A DNA stretch of 64,000 bases from Microvirga arsenatis. Lineage in GTDB: Bacteria > Pseudomonadota > Alphaproteobacteria > Rhizobiales > Beijerinckiaceae. Where the stretch lies: positions 372,001 to 436,000 of the forward strand of contig NZ_JAAAXJ010000001.1 of the NCBI RefSeq assembly GCF_009910705.1. Direction: 5' to 3'. The position numbers were made by a program, and so were the translations under genes. The notes beneath the pieces were generated by a model, which ran no database searches, had not been told where the DNA came from, and saw only the letters and a list, made by a program, of their open reading frames with translations. Of this stretch, positions 62,212-64,000 are shown in pieces (the first letter of the stretch is position 1; every line of letters starts with the position of its first letter).

Positions 62212-63717
62212 CTACGCCTGTATCCACCCCATCATCAGTTGCTTGTCTTCAGCGTTCGCCGTAAACCTTCGCTTGAACGCTGCAAGACTCTGTCGCCCTC
62301 CCGCATCGCCGGCGTTTATCCACACGCGGTCAGGATACAGCTTGGAACGCGCTTGGGCGATCAAGGGAGCTACGTCATATTCATTGTCACCTCTGCCGTA
62401 CACATAAGCGATCCATGATGCGGCGAGATGGCTGCCGATGCCGTAGCCGATCACGTCCCCGTCGAGCATCACCGCCACATGACGCACGCCCAACGGCTCC
62501 AGCAAGGGTAGGTTCTCGAGCGTCCAGATCGTGCGAGCTCGTTGCAGCGCAGGTCTGCCTTTAGCTTTTACCCCTGCGTACCAGCGAGCATTACATGCCA
62601 GCACGCGAGCCATGTTGTTTGGGTCGATCGGTTCCAGGTGTGCACCTGCCTTCAGAAGCTTGCGGATGTTTCGGCGAGCCCCCTGCAAAGAGGATCCGAG
62701 CATCTCGGAGACGGTCTCGCGGTGCCACACGAATTCCTGTTGGCTCCTGACGACGGTGAGGCCGTTTCGCCAGCCTTCCTTACGCTCACTCGGCACATAC
62801 CCCAACCGGCTGCCCAATTGGAGTGCTGCGACCTCCCGCTTGAGGACATGTTCGTATTCCTCCCAGTCCGACACCAAGGGAAGGATCTTGGTTGCCTTGC
62901 GTAGGCGCAGAAGAATACAGTCCCGCTTGATCTCCTCTGAAGCGCCGCAGGCGAAATCCAGGGCCAGATCTAGCAAATTCATTCGGTAGGGCGGCCCGCC
63001 TAACGACTCCAGGTTCCGCCCCCACTCGGCGGCCCGTGTAAAGGTCTCCCGTTCGAGCCAGGAGCGCTCCATAACAGCCAACCCCGACCTCTCCGGTTTC
63101 GGCAACCGTGCCAGCCGTTCCCGTGCGCGAGCATGGTCCGGCTGATCTGTGAGGATGTGACGATAGAGCTGCTCTGCCTCGCGAAAGCGTGAAAGCTTGC
63201 GCAATTCGGCGGCCACCTCCAGTTTCAGGTTGGTGCGAGACGGCTTGGCAGCGAGGGCAGCTCGGTAGTAACTTAGAGCCGCTCGCGGCTTGCCACGTGC
63301 CCGCGCTATCGAGCCGAGGCCAACCAGGGCCCGCACCAGTGTTGGATGTCTCTTGAGGAGATCTATATACAGGGTTTCCGCCTCGTCCAAGCGGGACAAA
63401 GTCCGAAGCTCCCGGGCCATCTCAAGCTTCGGCTCGATGCGGCGGGGTTTGGCAGCCAATGCGGCTTCGAAATAACCCAAGGCAGACGGTGCGTCACCAC
63501 GTTGCCGGGCGAGACGGCCCAGGTTCAGCAGGGCCCGGTGATCGGCGGGCTCCATTTCAAGAATGATCCGATGGACGGCTTCCGCTGCCTTGCGCAGCGC
63601 CGCAGCCACATCGACAGAGGGCTGAACGGGAGCCTGCGCGCCACCATCTGCCAATACAGACTGACTGCCAGCATCTGTCGCAGAAAGAGAGTCTATCTCC
63701 GCAGGTTGAGGGATCAT
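62212..63717 (-). CDS. TPR protein fused to a DUF2156/GNAT-like acyltransferase domain
   Basis: A 501-residue protein. After a disordered N-terminus, residues 55-215 hold about four tetratricopeptide units (ALLNLGRLARQRGDAPSALGYFEAALAAKP and parallel copies). Residues 245-501 resemble the DUF2156 GNAT fold, with EFVWHRETVSEMLGSSLQGARRNIRKL, DGDVIGYGIGSHLAASWIAYVYG and WINAGDAGGRQSLAAFKRRF. It thus repeats the fold of the 54513 protein, with an added protein-interaction module. The ATG at 63717 has GGAGG five bases upstream; a TTG at 63735 is an alternative. It converges on the serine hydrolase gene and is probably the last member of the locus. Confidence 0.78.
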   Translation of the reverse strand: MIPQPAEIDSLSATDAGSQSVLADGGAQAPVQPSVDVAAALRKAAEAVHRIILEMEPADHRALLNLGRLARQRGDAPSALGYFEAALAAKPRRIEPKLEMARELRTLSRLDEAETLYIDLLKRHPTLVRALVGLGSIARARGKPRAALSYYRAALAAKPSRTNLKLEVAAELRKLSRFREAEQLYRHILTDQPDHARARERLARLPKPERSGLAVMERSWLERETFTRAAEWGRNLESLGGPPYRMNLLDLALDFACGASEEIKRDCILLRLRKATKILPLVSDWEEYEHVLKREVAALQLGSRLGYVPSERKEGWRNGLTVVRSQQEFVWHRETVSEMLGSSLQGARRNIRKLLKAGAHLEPIDPNNMARVLACNARWYAGVKAKGRPALQRARTIWTLENLPLLEPLGVRHVAVMLDGDVIGYGIGSHLAASWIAYVYGRGDNEYDVAPLIAQARSKLYPDRVWINAGDAGGRQSLAAFKRRFTANAEDKQLMMGWIQA

Positions 63718-64000
63718 GCCGGCCTCCAGCAACAATGCGGTTAAAGCGCTTCTTCGAAACTCGATCCGTCCCTATTGCATACCGACGCACGGAAACGGGA
63801 CTTGCTACTGAAAACGCTTGTTCTGATATTGTCCACGTAGACCTCACTACGGCTAGAGGGGGCATCACATTCGATCCAGCTATTGCGAGGTACAACAAAT
63901 GCACGAACCGCAGCACGCTGGCGCATTCAGAGAGATGGACATGGAGGAAGTCAGGTAGCGTTGGGTTCTTTCGGACTCACCGGGGAGGAGCTGATCCTGA
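63718..64000. other. Window end, upstream region of the TPR-DUF2156 gene
   Basis: No gene is recognised in these last 280 bases. They should contain the promoter of the minus-strand gene starting at 63717. Confidence 0.4.

Overview
The window reads as chromosomal DNA of a GC-rich alphaproteobacterium. Hyphomicrobiales (Rhizobiales), perhaps near Microvirga or Methylobacterium, is my best guess from the YtfQ-type and Dpp-type ABC operons, the bcsA-bcsB-bcsZ cellulose operon and the RTX proteins. This is inference from gene content only. No rRNA, tRNA, CRISPR array or intact insertion sequence was found.

Left part (1-14.3 kb): carbohydrate catabolism. A truncated TRAP permease gene is followed by kduI, kduD and a kdgF-like cupin, a set for unsaturated uronates from pectin or similar polymers. 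Converging on it is an eight-gene minus-strand operon (13147 down to 3413): AldA-like aldehyde dehydrogenase, a YtfQ/R/T/YjfF-like sugar ABC importer, an enolase-superfamily acid-sugar dehydratase, an SDR close to 2-keto-3-deoxy-L-fuconate dehydrogenases, and a GMC oxidoreductase. A divergent GntR/FCD regulator (13527-14258) sits beside two TGGT-n3-ACC(A/G) operator-like sites.

Middle (14.3-28.4 kb): a secreted glycerophosphodiesterase with a calcium-loop-like insert, two RTX proteins, then bcsA-bcsB-bcsZ plus a TPR protein without an outer-membrane barrel, and a YbaK deacylase. The RTX-cellulose neighbourhood suggests a biofilm or attachment module.

28.5-43.2 kb: a lone SDR, then a minus-strand operon led by its own GntR regulator (creatininase-like amidohydrolase, ketopantoate-reductase-like protein, SDR, polysaccharide-deacetylase/imidase-like protein, P1/DmpA peptidase, isoaspartyl peptidase). 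Four of its junctions are start/stop overlaps. Divergent from it is a complete Dpp-type importer with an M32 carboxypeptidase. Together they look like uptake and breakdown of unusual peptides, amides or cyclic imides.

43.3-64 kb: base composition becomes visibly less GC-rich, intergenic gaps lengthen and gene content becomes exotic. This part has an alpha/beta hydrolase; a P-loop (DUF1611-like) enzyme fused to an IS256-transposase-like domain; a type I secretion ABC protein and HlyD adaptor; an RTX serralysin-type metalloprotease; a membrane/coiled-coil protein; a DUF2156 GNAT-fold protein; an 859-residue fusion of ATP-grasp, acylphosphatase, MmgE/PrpD and IS3-OrfA-type HTH; an ATP-grasp-CapA fusion; a class-C beta-lactamase-like serine hydrolase; and a TPR-DUF2156 protein. 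I propose this as a candidate undescribed locus for making or attaching a peptide-like surface polymer or aminoacyl modification. The repeated capture of transposase DNA-binding domains at the C-termini of its enzymes is the most unusual feature of the window.
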